This document shows positions 17,639-27,296 of a stretch of DNA of 64,000 bases, piece by piece. The first letter of the stretch is position 1; every line of letters starts with the position of its first letter. The notes under the pieces were generated by a model, which had not been told where the DNA came from, ran no database searches, and worked only from the letters and a program-made list of their open reading frames with translations. The stretch is taken from assembly GCF_014200605.1 (NCBI RefSeq), contig NZ_JACHCE010000010.1, forward strand, positions 62,001-126,000, given 5' to 3'. The position numbers were made by a program, and so were the translations under genes. The DNA comes from Pedobacter cryoconitis. Lineage in GTDB: Bacteria; Bacteroidota; Bacteroidia; Sphingobacteriales; Sphingobacteriaceae.

Positions 17639-18481
17639 ATGGAAAATCAGAAAGTATGGTTCGTAACCGGGGCCTCCAAAGGTTTAGGACTTACCTTAAT
17701 TAAACAATTACTGGACCAGGGACATCAGGTGGCCGCTACCTCCAGAAGCATAGAAGAACTAAACGAAGGCGCAGGTGCAAAACCATCTGAAAATTACTTA
17801 CCACTTAGCGTTGACCTTCGTTCTGAAGAAAGCGTTGGACAGGCTGTAACAGCTGCAATCAGTCAGTTTGGCCGTATTGATATTGTGGTTAACAATGCAG
17901 GTTACGGTCTTGCAGGCAGCCTGGAAGAACTCAGCGATGAAGAAGCAAGAGGAAATTTTGACATCAATGTATTTGGCTCTTTAAATGTAATCCGTAAGGT
18001 AATGCCACATTTACGTGCACAGCAGTCCGGACACGTATTCAATATCTCTTCTATCGGCGGTTTTACAGGCTATTTTCCTGGATTTGGAATTTACTGCGCT
18101 ACAAAATTTGCAGTACAGGGTTTTACAGAAGCATTGGCAGCAGAAGCTAAACCTTTTGGTATCCACGCTACGATTGTTTCACCAGGATATTTCCGTACTA
18201 ATTTTCTTTCTACGGGTTCTTTAAATGTCCCTAAAAATCAGATTGAAGCGTACCAGGAAGTTCGTGAAGTACAAAATCAGCATCAGAATCTTATTGATGG
18301 TAACCAGGCAGGTGACCCTGAAAAAGCAGCGGCTGCAATTATTAAAGTTGCAACAGAAGAAAATCCACCCTTACATTTATTTTTAGGTCAGGATGCTTAT
18401 GATCTGGCTTATGCAAAAATGGATGCCGTAAAAGGGGATCTTGAAAATCTTAAGGAAATGATCACTTCGACTGGTTTCTGA
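17639..18481 (+). CDS. SDR family NAD(P)-dependent oxidoreductase
   Basis: A 280-residue short-chain dehydrogenase/reductase. The Rossmann motif 'TGASKGLG' is at residues 10-17, 'NNAG' follows 'RIDIVV', the catalytic serine lies in 'FNISSIGG', and Y-x-x-x-K is 'YCATK' near residue 152. The loop 'SPGYFRTNF' is typical of the subgroup annotated as oxidoreductases with unknown substrate. ATG 17639 is chosen over an in-frame upstream ATG at 17555 because the Rossmann fold then starts at the usual distance and the -7 box is correctly placed. It is divergent from the sigma factor operon and need not share its function. Confidence 0.92.
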   Translation: MENQKVWFVTGASKGLGLTLIKQLLDQGHQVAATSRSIEELNEGAGAKPSENYLPLSVDLRSEESVGQAVTAAISQFGRIDIVVNNAGYGLAGSLEELSDEEARGNFDINVFGSLNVIRKVMPHLRAQQSGHVFNISSIGGFTGYFPGFGIYCATKFAVQGFTEALAAEAKPFGIHATIVSPGYFRTNFLSTGSLNVPKNQIEAYQEVREVQNQHQNLIDGNQAGDPEKAAAAIIKVATEENPPLHLFLGQDAYDLAYAKMDAVKGDLENLKEMITSTGF

Positions 18482-18504
18482 TGGTTTGCCTGATCAGTCT
18501 GGCC

Positions 18505-18534
18505 CTCCCGTCAAATCTTCCTGTTTGGCGGGAG
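18505..18534. terminator. hairpin between convergent SDR and acyltransferase genes
   Basis: CTCCCGTCAAA pairs with TTTGGCGGGAG (11 bp, one G-T pair) around an 8-base loop, a few bases from the stop codons of both convergent genes. There is no T-run, so its strength as a terminator is uncertain. Confidence 0.5.
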
Positions 18535-18536
18535 TA

Positions 18537-19610
18537 TCAGATAATCTTTTCATCCAGCCTGTCCCAGCCAGATTTCCTGATCAGATAGTTCAAAAATGGT
18601 TCAGTAACCGCTGTCCTTACTTTTTCTATCAGTGTACCACCTAAGAACAATAACACAGCAATTAAAAATAAAGTAATATATACACTGCCTATTTTATAAT
18701 TAACCGCAGCCGCATTTAAATTATCCGTCAAAAAATCGGCAGATCTTGGATGCTCATGTATTAGATAGATCGCTAATACGGAAGAGGAGAAAAAGGAGAT
18801 TACTTTGTAATTTATTTTAAGGTTCTTAAAGAAAAAGAAGAAAGAAACAGCCGAAATCAAAACAACAGGGTTATTATAGGAAAATGCTCTCCATGCTATC
18901 CCAACTCCTATATATTTCAAACCCATAAAAAACATTCCAAAGATCAAAAGTGAGCAAATCACATACAGACCCAAATAGAATAACTTTCCTTTCTCAAAAT
19001 TCAGGTAGGTACTAAATGCCTGTCCATAAAAATAAATACAAATAAAGCTGAATAATGAATATCCATTCAGCACCCCCAGAGGTGTAGGATCTAAGGTAAA
19101 ACCAATGATAAAATTGATCATTGTGAATACACCTAAAATGTATAAAAACTGGAATTTTGATAAATATTTCTTAGCCAGATTTAAAAAAGGACTGAGCAGA
19201 TATAGAAAGAAATAAGCAGTAATAAACCACCATTGTCCATTGGGAACTGACAGCAACCCATTCAGGATTGAATCAAAAGATAAGGTATCACCCGTAAAGA
19301 AATTAAAGATGATATCAATTCCGATACTGTAGGTAATCGCCTGTATTAACAGGCTGAGTATCGTTTTTATCCTGAATTTTATCCCATAATAGCCTGAGAT
19401 GAATATAAAGCAGTTCACTGTCATGATCAGAAAACTATCAATAAAAAGACCTTGCAATGCATCATTATTGATATGTGTACTTTCTGAGGTATACAATAAA
19501 TGAAGCCCTCTGCCGCGCATTAAAAAGTGATGGCAAACAATCATAACCATTAAGACTATTCTCAACAATTCAATATTAAGTTCTCTGGGTTGTTTAACCT
19601 TAGTATTCAT
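18537..19610 (-). CDS. acyltransferase family 3 membrane protein
   Basis: A 357-residue integral membrane acyltransferase. The N-terminal 'RELNIELLRIVLMVMIVCHHF' is the characteristic first helix with the catalytic His. It is followed by about nine further hydrophobic segments and 'NGQWWFITAYFFLYLLSPFLN', which is typical of the family. Members O-acylate sugars of exopolysaccharide, lipopolysaccharide or antibiotics at the inner membrane. ATG 19610 is used because the alternative GTG at 19625 adds only 'MVRLK', and a promoter lies at 19642-19675. It is convergent with the SDR gene and no polysaccharide genes are nearby, so the acceptor is unknown. Confidence 0.87.
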   Translation of the reverse strand: MNTKVKQPRELNIELLRIVLMVMIVCHHFLMRGRGLHLLYTSESTHINNDALQGLFIDSFLIMTVNCFIFISGYYGIKFRIKTILSLLIQAITYSIGIDIIFNFFTGDTLSFDSILNGLLSVPNGQWWFITAYFFLYLLSPFLNLAKKYLSKFQFLYILGVFTMINFIIGFTLDPTPLGVLNGYSLFSFICIYFYGQAFSTYLNFEKGKLFYLGLYVICSLLIFGMFFMGLKYIGVGIAWRAFSYNNPVVLISAVSFFFFFKNLKINYKVISFFSSSVLAIYLIHEHPRSADFLTDNLNAAAVNYKIGSVYITLFLIAVLLFLGGTLIEKVRTAVTEPFLNYLIRKSGWDRLDEKII

Positions 19611-19641
19611 TTTTAGCCGGACCACTATTTTAGAGCGGACT

Positions 19642-19675
19642 CAAAGGTATTATTTTTAATACCTAATCGTATCAA
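19642..19675 (-). promoter_or_regulatory. Bacteroidota-type promoter of the acyltransferase gene
   Basis: On the minus strand TTG (19675-19673), a 23-base spacer and TACCTTTG (19649-19642) match the consensus; the start codon is 31 bases downstream. Confidence 0.45.
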
Positions 19676-19833
19676 TCTTAAAGAACTGATCTAAATCTGA
19701 TTAAAAAACAGATCAAACCATTAACAGCAAATTATGTTGTTGAAACATAAACTGGAAAAAACTCTTTTTAAGCATGATCAGTTCTCACCTGCTATTTAAT
19801 AACAGATTTTATAATTAATGTAAAAATACAATT

Positions 19834-20385
19834 ATGAATACGAATCGCCTTTCAAAAACAATGAGTGATGGATTAAACTCACAAATGACAAAAGAAGCCG
19901 CAGCAGCACAGATATATCTTTCTTACGGCGCATGGGCCGATAGTGAGGGCTATGGTGGAATTGCAAATTTCCTTTTCAGGCATGCCAGTGAAGAACGCAA
20001 TCACATGATGAAGTTTCTGGAATATATTTTAAAACGCGGCGCAAAAGTAAAAGTTGAGGCAATTCCTGCCCCACCCCAGGACCCAACTGATATACAGGAT
20101 TGTTTTGAAAAAGTATTTCAATCAGAAATTGATAATACAAATGCCATCTATAAACTGGTAAAAATAAGTTTTGACGAAGGCGACTGGGCGACCTGGCATT
20201 TCCTGCAATGGTTTGTCAAAGAACAAACTGAGGAAGAAACATTAGCAATGAACTTATTAGATAAAATTAAAATAGCCGGTGGAAAAAATGCAAGTGGCGA
20301 TGTGTTGTATGAACTGGACAGAGATTTAGAAAAAGCACCGGACGAGGCTTCACTGGCAGAGACAAAAACTGCTGAGAACCCTTAA
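19834..20385 (+). CDS. ferritin (bacterial non-haem iron storage)
   Basis: A 183-residue ferritin. The four-helix bundle carries the diiron ferroxidase ligands Glu21, Glu54, His57 ('ASEERNHMMKF'), Glu98 and Gln131 in 'KEQTEEE'. Bacterial FtnA is usually about 165-175 residues; this one has a slightly longer acidic C-terminal tail ('KAPDEASLAETKTAENP'). The product oxidises Fe(II) and stores the mineral in a 24-mer shell in the cytoplasm. The gene stands alone with its own terminator (20392-20436). No haem-binding methionine of bacterioferritin is evident. Confidence 0.92.
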   Translation: MNTNRLSKTMSDGLNSQMTKEAAAAQIYLSYGAWADSEGYGGIANFLFRHASEERNHMMKFLEYILKRGAKVKVEAIPAPPQDPTDIQDCFEKVFQSEIDNTNAIYKLVKISFDEGDWATWHFLQWFVKEQTEEETLAMNLLDKIKIAGGKNASGDVLYELDRDLEKAPDEASLAETKTAENP

Positions 20386-20391
20386 TATTAT

Positions 20392-20436
20392 AAACAAGGT
20401 GTCCTGATGCTTAAAACCAGTACACCTTGTTTTTTT
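20392..20436 (+). terminator. rho-independent terminator of the ferritin gene
   Basis: AAACAAGGTGT pairs with ACACCTTGTTT (11 bp) around a 19-base loop. A run of seven T follows at 20430-20436. Confidence 0.85.
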
Positions 20437-20473
20437 ATAAAGCATGAAAATTTCACAAAGTATGAAAACTGAC

Positions 20474-21448
20474 TTATTCAGGCAACTTTGCTAAAAAAGC
20501 CAATATATCAGTACCGATTTCTTTCACATGAGTTTCCAATGCGAAATGCCCTGTTTTATAAAACTTCACTTTTGCATTTGGGTTATCTTTTTTATAACCT
20601 TCTGCACCTGCAGGTAGAAAATAAGGGTCTTCACTACCCCATACGGCTAGTAACTGAGGTTTGTATTTCCTGAAATATGACTGAAAACCGGGATAAAGTG
20701 CAACGTTTGTCCTGTAATCTTTTAATAAATCCAGTTGTATGTCCACATTTCCGGGACGATCAAGAAAATGCTGGTCCAGCGTATAAGTTTCAGGAGCGAT
20801 TAAAGATGGATCACTCACACCTTCAAAGTACTGGAACTGAGTAGTCTTCAAAGCTACAAAATCTTTCAGCGCATCGCGGTTTTCAGCAGATGGATCCTGC
20901 CAGTATTTTTGAATAGGATTCCAACCGGTACTTAGTCCCTGCTCATAAGCATTACCATTTTGAGAAATGATGCCCGTTATTTTTTCGGGATTAGCCAGCA
21001 TTAATCTGAATCCAACAGGTGCGCCATAGTCAAAAACATAAACTGCAAAACGTTTTAAAGCCAGCTCATCAATAAAAGACTGCATGGTTTTGGTCAGGTT
21101 ATCAAAAGTATACTCAAACTGATCCTGAGGTGGCGCATCCGAATATCCAAAACCTGGCAGATCTGGTGCGATGACATGATATTTCTCACTTAAAACGGGA
21201 ATAAGATTCCTAAACATAAAAGATGATGTGGGATAACCATGCAGCAGCAAAACTACCGGAGCATCTTTTGGTCCGGCCTCCCGGTAAAATATGTTTAATC
21301 CATTTGCTTTAATATAACGATAGTGAACATCTTTAGTTTCCATAATTGTTTTTGTTGAATTAATCCGGTTGAATGACTGACCTGAAAGCTGACTGACGGA
21401 CAAAAAAATCAATGCTGTCAGTATCAGGTGTAAATAGCTTCTTTTCAT
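20474..21448 (-). CDS. secreted alpha/beta hydrolase (haloalkane dehalogenase/epoxide hydrolase-like)
   Basis: A 324-residue alpha/beta-fold hydrolase with a signal peptide ('LIFLSVSQLSGQSF'). The oxyanion part is 'LLHGYPTSSFMFRNLIPVLSEKYHVIAPDLPGFGYSDAP'. The nucleophile position in 'VFDYGAPVGFRL' is an aspartate, as in epoxide hydrolases and haloalkane dehalogenases rather than the serine of esterases. The C-terminal histidine is in 'KTGHFALETH'. It should act in the periplasm or outside, substrate unknown. It is divergent from a LysR regulator and probably controlled by it. Confidence 0.87.
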   Translation of the reverse strand: MKRSYLHLILTALIFLSVSQLSGQSFNRINSTKTIMETKDVHYRYIKANGLNIFYREAGPKDAPVVLLLHGYPTSSFMFRNLIPVLSEKYHVIAPDLPGFGYSDAPPQDQFEYTFDNLTKTMQSFIDELALKRFAVYVFDYGAPVGFRLMLANPEKITGIISQNGNAYEQGLSTGWNPIQKYWQDPSAENRDALKDFVALKTTQFQYFEGVSDPSLIAPETYTLDQHFLDRPGNVDIQLDLLKDYRTNVALYPGFQSYFRKYKPQLLAVWGSEDPYFLPAGAEGYKKDNPNAKVKFYKTGHFALETHVKEIGTDILAFLAKLPE

Positions 21449-21552
21449 TGATCATTTATTTTATTTAGTTACAAATCTGCACGAGCTCTTACAGATTCAC
21501 AGCTATTTGAATAATAAATCAAAAGTAATGCATACATTTAATCTTTAATAAC

Positions 21553-21575
21553 GATTAATAGAGATATCATTAATC
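21553..21575. promoter_or_regulatory. inverted repeat, LysR operator candidate
   Basis: GATTAAT, nine bases, then ATTAATC form an inverted repeat ending 15 bases before the LysR start, in the divergent promoter region with the hydrolase gene. The size and A/T-rich arms fit a LysR-type site (T-N11-A). Inference from position only. Confidence 0.4.
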
Positions 21576-21590
21576 ATAATAAATGATTTT

Positions 21591-22448
21591 ATGAACACCA
21601 ATGACTTTAAAATATTCGAAGCTGTAGCAGCACATGGCAGTTTCACTAAAGCGGCCGGGGCTATGTTTACAGTTCAGTCTAATGTAACTGCCAGAATCAA
21701 AAGCCTGGAAGATGAATTTGCCGTATCACTTTTTACCAGAACGTCAAGGAAAGTTGAACTGACTGCTGCAGGAGAGACATTAATGCATTATTTTAAGCAG
21801 GTAGGGCATCTGATAGAGGAAGCAAAACGGGAATTATCTCAAAGCAAACAACTCATTGGTCATCTTAAGATTGGCTGTATTGAGACTACACTGGCCTTGA
21901 AAGCTCCTGATATGATTAATCAGTTTAATGAAACCTATCCGGAAATTGAACTGGAATTCAGGGCAGATATGTCTGCAAATTTAATCCATGATGTAATTAA
22001 TTATAAGCTGGATGCGGCTTTTGTAATGGCTCCTGTTTTTATACCCGATCTAGCACAGCAAACGATCAAAGAAGAGCAGCTGGTTATAGTGACCTCCAAC
22101 AAATACGCTAAGATCAATGATGCAGTACATGATAAAAATGTGAAAATTGTTGTATTTGACCAGGGTTGTAATTACCGGGCAAGATTAGAATCATGGCTTA
22201 GTTTTAAAGGCATCGTTAATTATAAAAATATTGTAGTCAATTCTCTGGAAGGAATAATCAATTTTGTAGAGGCCGATCTGGCTATAACGATCTTACCTGC
22301 CGACTTAATAGCACAGTATTATCAAAATAGAAAATTAAAAACATTTGCTATAGGTAAAGAGCTGGGAACTTCTACTACCGTTCTTATTTACAGAAAAAAC
22401 CGTACGCAAGACAAATTACTCAAAGCATTTACAGAAATTTATTCCTGA
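21591..22448 (+). CDS. LysR family transcriptional regulator
   Basis: A 285-residue LysR-type regulator. It has an N-terminal winged helix ('FKIFEAVAAHGSFTKAAGAMFTVQSNVTARIKSLEDEFAVSLFTRTSRKVELTAAG', residues about 6-63) and a periplasmic-binding-like effector domain from about residue 90. The standard pattern of ligand loop residues is present ('IGCIETTLA'). It is divergent from the secreted alpha/beta hydrolase, which is the most probable target, and the inverted repeat between them is a candidate site. The inducer is unknown. Confidence 0.93.
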   Translation: MNTNDFKIFEAVAAHGSFTKAAGAMFTVQSNVTARIKSLEDEFAVSLFTRTSRKVELTAAGETLMHYFKQVGHLIEEAKRELSQSKQLIGHLKIGCIETTLALKAPDMINQFNETYPEIELEFRADMSANLIHDVINYKLDAAFVMAPVFIPDLAQQTIKEEQLVIVTSNKYAKINDAVHDKNVKIVVFDQGCNYRARLESWLSFKGIVNYKNIVVNSLEGIINFVEADLAITILPADLIAQYYQNRKLKTFAIGKELGTSTTVLIYRKNRTQDKLLKAFTEIYS

Positions 22449-22579
22449 ATTAAACTATCTTTTTAGATCTGGGCAGCATAAAATCCATTTCAGCCGAAAA
22501 TATCTGCATTCATCAGATTTCCATTTTTAATTTATCATGATGTCCGTTCATTTGATCATTATATAATCAAAATCTGACT

Positions 22580-23248
22580 ATGGAAATCATTCATCATATC
22601 AATATCACTATCCATGTAATTGCAGGGACACTAGCATTAATAGCCGGTATAGCTGCTGCACTATTTTATAAAGGAAGTCAAAAGCATATCCGGTTTGGCA
22701 AGTATTTTATGTGGATGATTGTCCTGGTTATCCTGACTGGCTTAATAGGTGTATTCGTTTTTAAGCGCAATAACTTTTTGCTGGTGATTACTTTACTTAG
22801 CGGCTATAATTGTTTTAGCGGCATCCGTACCATCAGATTAGCAGGTAAAAAACCTCGTCTCATTGACTATGTAATCCCAATCATAGTGATTTTATCAGCT
22901 TTATATTATCTGTATTTCATCATTACTTTAGGATTATACTGGCCTGCTGTTATTATTTATTCCACTATAGGGGCATTATTACTGATCACTATATATGATC
23001 TTTCCAGAGCATTTCTACCTGTCAGCCTGCTTAAAAAAGCTGTAACGTATGAGCATACTTATAAAATGATCAGTGCTTTAGCAGCCATATCATCAGCTTT
23101 TAGCGGAACAGTTCTTCCTCAGTATAAACCTTACAGTCAATTCCTTCCCTCTGTAATTGGTATAACGCTGATCTTCACTATCTTCATGAGAATGACAATT
23201 AAACAGCACGCTTCAAAAAGAACTGCTATATTACGCCAGGTAGATTAA
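22580..23248 (+). CDS. seven-helix integral membrane protein of unknown function
   Basis: A 222-residue hydrophobic protein with about seven membrane helices. The first helix has 'INITIHVIAGTLALIAGIAAALFY', and a short basic loop 'KGSQKHIRFGKYFMWMI' follows, a pattern seen in DUF2306-like membrane proteins; I cannot assign the family firmly. The stop is one base before the start of the LytS kinase gene, so it is the first gene of a three-gene operon with the two-component system. It may be a sensor partner or a target of that system. No known substrate motifs. Confidence 0.72.
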   Translation: MEIIHHINITIHVIAGTLALIAGIAAALFYKGSQKHIRFGKYFMWMIVLVILTGLIGVFVFKRNNFLLVITLLSGYNCFSGIRTIRLAGKKPRLIDYVIPIIVILSALYYLYFIITLGLYWPAVIIYSTIGALLLITIYDLSRAFLPVSLLKKAVTYEHTYKMISALAAISSAFSGTVLPQYKPYSQFLPSVIGITLIFTIFMRMTIKQHASKRTAILRQVD

Positions 23249-23249
23249 C

Positions 23250-24272
23250 ATGCACCAAATTATAAAAACCTTACTGATCAGTTTTCTTATTGGATTAGCT
23301 TTTGGCAGCTATCTGTATTTTTACTATGATCACAGACCAGTACGAATACTTATTTCTGTGCTTTCCTGTGTAAGTATTGGCTCATTAATGATGCTGGCTA
23401 TAAATTACAGACATTATTTCACAAATATCACTGCATTACCTGGTTTGAAAGTAGTTATCATCATTGGTTTTCTGATTATAGCAGCTTTAGCAGGTTCTGA
23501 ATTTACTCTTTTGATCAGCTCAGTTTTGCAGTCTGACCAAAAATATAAATGGTTCAATGGAGGCAGTATTTATATGCTAAATGGTTTGATTGTACTGATC
23601 ACAGGTATTCCCATTTATGTTAGCGAAGAATGGAAAAACATGCTTCAATCCAGAATATCAAGTCAGCAATACCGCCTTTTACAATTAGAGCAGCAGCAAA
23701 CCCTTTTCCAGTTAGAGCTTTTAAGAGCAAAAATAAACCCGCATTTTTTGTACAATGTACATAATACCATTGCTGGCCTGATCTCAAAAGATCCGCATAA
23801 AGCTGAAGAAATGATTATTCTTTTATCAAAATTCTTCAGGTTCACCTTAAATAAAAATAGTGCAGATTTCCATAGGGTAGCCGATGAAATTGAAATCATT
23901 ACAACTTATCTCCACATGCAGCATATACGTTATGATCAACGAATGACCTATACTATACAAGCAGATCCGGGAACTTTAAATTTACAGATCGCATCATTTG
24001 TTTTGCAGCCTCTTGTCGAAAATGCAGTAAAACATGGTATAGAAACCAGTGCAGCAAATGGCTTTATTGCTATAAAGATCACCTTAAATGATAAAAACAT
24101 ATCCATAAAGATTGCCGATTCAGGTTCGGATTTTTCAGATAAACCAGGTACAGGAATGGGCTTGCAAATGGTGATGAACAAATTACAGTTACTTTATTCA
24201 ACAGATTTTGAATTAGAGTTTAATAATACCCCCGAAAAATATGTCCGCCTTACTATACCAAAAAGAAATTAA
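23250..24272 (+). CDS. LytS/YehU-type sensor histidine kinase
   Basis: A 340-residue kinase. Four or so N-terminal membrane helices (about 1-130) are followed by a coiled linker and the His_kinase domain with the phospho-accepting His in 'AKINPHFLYNVHNTIAGLI'. The ATPase part then has 'FVLQPLVENAVKHGIET' (N box) and 'DSGSDFSDKPGTGMGLQMV' (G box). The arrangement is that of LytS-family kinases. It overlaps the LytTR regulator by 32 bases and is one base behind the membrane protein, so it is part of that operon. The stimulus is unknown. Confidence 0.92.
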   Translation: MHQIIKTLLISFLIGLAFGSYLYFYYDHRPVRILISVLSCVSIGSLMMLAINYRHYFTNITALPGLKVVIIIGFLIIAALAGSEFTLLISSVLQSDQKYKWFNGGSIYMLNGLIVLITGIPIYVSEEWKNMLQSRISSQQYRLLQLEQQQTLFQLELLRAKINPHFLYNVHNTIAGLISKDPHKAEEMIILLSKFFRFTLNKNSADFHRVADEIEIITTYLHMQHIRYDQRMTYTIQADPGTLNLQIASFVLQPLVENAVKHGIETSAANGFIAIKITLNDKNISIKIADSGSDFSDKPGTGMGLQMVMNKLQLLYSTDFELEFNNTPEKYVRLTIPKRN

Positions 24273-25017
24273 AACCCTGCTGGTTGATGATGAAGACGTA
24301 GCAATACACCGTTTAAAAGCAGCGTTATCGGCCCATCAGTGTATAAAAATTATTGGCGAAGCTAAAGATGGAAAAACAGCCGTTGAGTTGATTAATACTC
24401 AAAAACCCGACCTTGTCTTTTTAGACATTCAAATGCCGGAATTCAATGGCTTTGAAGTACTCAGTCACCTAACATATATACCATTAGTTGTTTTTGTGAC
24501 TGCTTATGAAGAATATGCGATCAGGGCTTTTGAAAAGAACTCACTGGATTACCTGCTCAAACCCATAGAAAATGAGCGCCTGGCTTTAACTATAAAAAGA
24601 GTAATTGACTATAAAAAAGATGATAGTGATCTGCTGCTGAAGATCAAAAGTTTAGTCAAGGACAATCAGCCGGAAAATGCAATCAGTACTATTCCCGTAA
24701 AGTCCGGGAATAAGATCAGCCTGGTTCAGGTTGCCGACATCTGTTTTCTGGAAGCAAAAGATAAGTATGTTTATATACATACCAGAGATGATGAAAAACT
24801 GATTGAATATTCACTTACCTATCTTCAGGATCGCCTTCCTGCTCAATTTGTTCGTATCCACAGGGGATTTATTATCAACAAATTAAAGATTCAGGAGATT
24901 CATAAATATTTTAAAGGGACTTATGTACTGACCATGAATGATTCAAAAAATTCAAAGATAAAAAGTGCCTATTCTTATTATGAATCAATCAGGGATAAAT
25001 TACTGATCCCTGATTGA
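24241..25017 (+). CDS. LytTR family response regulator
   Basis: A 258-residue response regulator. The receiver domain has the acidic pair in 'LLVDDEDVAIHRL', phospho-Asp in 'DLVFLDIQMPEFNGFEVL' and the Lys in 'LDYLLKPIENERL'. A LytTR DNA-binding domain follows ('ISLVQVADICFLEAKDKYVYIHT' and 'FVRIHRGFIINKLKI'), about residues 155-255. It overlaps the 3' end of the LytS gene by 32 bases, so translation is coupled. It should control genes from direct-repeat LytTR sites; none was identified here. A 14-bp-stem hairpin overlaps its stop codon. Confidence 0.94.
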   Translation: MSALLYQKEIKTLLVDDEDVAIHRLKAALSAHQCIKIIGEAKDGKTAVELINTQKPDLVFLDIQMPEFNGFEVLSHLTYIPLVVFVTAYEEYAIRAFEKNSLDYLLKPIENERLALTIKRVIDYKKDDSDLLLKIKSLVKDNQPENAISTIPVKSGNKISLVQVADICFLEAKDKYVYIHTRDDEKLIEYSLTYLQDRLPAQFVRIHRGFIINKLKIQEIHKYFKGTYVLTMNDSKNSKIKSAYSYYESIRDKLLIPD

Positions 25018-25019
25018 TT
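24983..25019 (+). terminator. hairpin overlapping the end of the LytTR gene
   Basis: AATCAATCAGGGAT pairs perfectly with ATCCCTGATTGATT (14 bp) around a nine-base loop. The stop codon of the LytTR gene lies inside the right arm. A T-run follows only at about 25031-25038, so termination is likely but not certain. Confidence 0.6.
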
Positions 25020-25060
25020 TAAAATTGCGCTTTTTTTATAATTTAGCCAGCATATTTTAG

Positions 25061-27236
25061 TTAGAACTTTACTTTAAACCCTCCATTTACAACAAAACCA
25101 TCAATAGGTGCATATATATCTTTAAAAACAGGATTAGTGATGCTACCTGAATAAATAGGGCCAAACCTGGTTTGCCTGACATCAGTCAGGTTTTCAAAAT
25201 TGACAAATACTGAAAAACGTTTCCATAATTTTTCTGCCATCAGGCCAGCTGTCCAATAGCTCCTCCCTGTTGTCCCGTCATTTAATCTTTGCTTACTGTA
25301 GTAATAAGCTTCCGCACCGATTTTCCATTGGTCTTCGATTTCATACATCAGAACATTATTAAGACGATGTTTTGAAACCAGCGGATAACTCAGACTGCCC
25401 GCCCCCATATGCTGATTAACATCTGCGAGTGTATAACCAATAAATAATTTGAAGTCCTCATAAGTCAATTTCAAATTAGTTTCTATTCCCCTGGTATCCA
25501 GATTCCCTTTCGGTTGTACATAAGCAAGATCCCCATTGGCTAAAGGAGTAAGCAGGATAGGATTATTGATACGGGTATAAAAGAACATTTGATTGATACT
25601 GAAACCCAGCTTATCATCAAATAATGTGGTATGATAATTAATATCATAATTAACTCCATAAGAACGTTCTGCTGTGGTATTTTTCACATCTATAGGAAGC
25701 ACATTACGGAATTGGATACGTTCTGCATCTTCAGTAAAGATACCAGGAGCCTTATAACCAAGCCCTCCCCCTAAACGGGTTGAAAAATGATCATTAATTT
25801 TCAAGAGTGCAGAAATCTTAGGCAAGAAGAAAAAGCCATAATCATTCTGATAATCACCGCGAAGTCCTGATTCAATTTTAATTTTATCCGAGGTATTCCA
25901 GGTATGCTGAACAAAAGCGCCAATAGTTGTATAGTCGTAACTTCTTAGTGGGAAATTACTATTTCTATTTTCATTAAAAGAGTCAGTCAACACATTGATG
26001 CCACTCACTAACTCTCCTTTATCTCCCTTATAGGTGTAATTTACTTCACTATAAGTAGATAACTGAGCTCCGGAAAACAAATAATCCGGTAACCTGATAC
26101 TCCGGTTATAATAGCTTATTGAATTGCGGAATATGATTTTTTCTTTAGCATTGAATTGATGATCAAGCTCTACCTGAGTACTGTACCTGCCTGTCTTATT
26201 TTCTTCGAAATAAGAATGTGAGGCATCGCCATTTCCTTTAATATATTCCAGATCTCCCCCGATCCGTTTTTCAATGGTTAAATTTAATCCGGCCGAAAGC
26301 GTTGTCGCGTCACTGAAATAAATAAATATTTTAGGATTCAGGGTAAAACGGTTAAACTTTGGGATCGCTGTCAACCCTGTACCAGCAGGATCATATGCCG
26401 TTCCTTTATTGTAGGCAGCATAAATAGTAGTCCCTATTTTCTTAAACTTCTCTGCATAAAAACTACTGAGATCAAGCCCAAGAGCCGAAGTTCCGTTGAC
26501 CAGAAAATTAAGCTGACGCTCTGCCGCTGGCTTTTTAGAAACCAGGTTTACAAGTCCTGCGATGGCACCCCCTCCATATAAAGTAGACGAAGACCCCTTA
26601 ATCACTTCTACCTGCTGAAGATCCAGAGGGGCAATCTGAAGTAAACCCAATCCTCCCGAAAAGCCAGAATACAAAGGAAATCCATCACGGATTACTTGTG
26701 TATATTTCCCGTCAAGCCCCTGTATCCGGATACTGGAGTTTCCACTGATGGCAGATGTTTGCTGAGTTTGTATCCCTGTACTTTCTGCAAGCATCATACG
26801 AATATCTCCAAGGTTTCATATTTCCCTTTTCATCCAGCTCTTCTCCTGTAATGACTTCTACGCGTGTAGGAATATTGGAAATTGTCCTTGTACCCCTGGT
26901 AGCTGAGATAAAGACTTCTTCAAGTTCTTTCTTTGCCGTTTCCAGCAGGATCACTGCTGGAGTGGTTTGAATCAAAGGAAAATTTACAGTATCAGTTCTG
27001 TGCTCAAAACCAGCATAACTGAATTGTAAAAGCTGTTTACCGGCAGATATATTTTTTAATGTAAAAAGCCCGGTGCTATCTGATACTGAAATCTTATCAG
27101 TACCCAGAATTTTCAAAGTTGCACCTGCAAGGACCTGATTTGTTTTTGCGTCTTTAATGATCGCCTTATAACTATTTTGGGCATAAGCAGCAACTGTAAA
27201 AAACAGCATAGCCAAAACCACAGAAATTTTCTTCAT
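25061..27236 (-). pseudogene. TonB-dependent receptor, interrupted by a one-base frameshift
   Basis: Two fragments of one outer-membrane receptor. The first (27236 down to about 26810) has the signal peptide 'TVAAYAQ', a carboxypeptidase-regulatory-like domain ('AGATLKILGTDKISVSDSTGLF') and the plug start 'EEVFISATRGTRTISNIPTRVEVITGEEL'. The second (25061-26797) has 'MMLAESTGIQTQQ', 'VEVIKGSSSTLYGGGAIAGLVNLVSKKP' and the barrel to 'NGGFKVKF'. The frames rejoin if one base of the AA pair at 26810-26811 is removed, giving '...KPGDIRMMLAESTG'. Either a recent mutation or a sequence error explains this. The partner DUF6660 protein 60 bases upstream points to a metal-related receptor. Both parts otherwise look intact. 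Confidence 0.85.
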
Positions 27237-27296
27237 GACGTAATGGAATTAAGTTATCACAATAAATACCAACCTGTTGAGGTTGAAAAAATAGGA

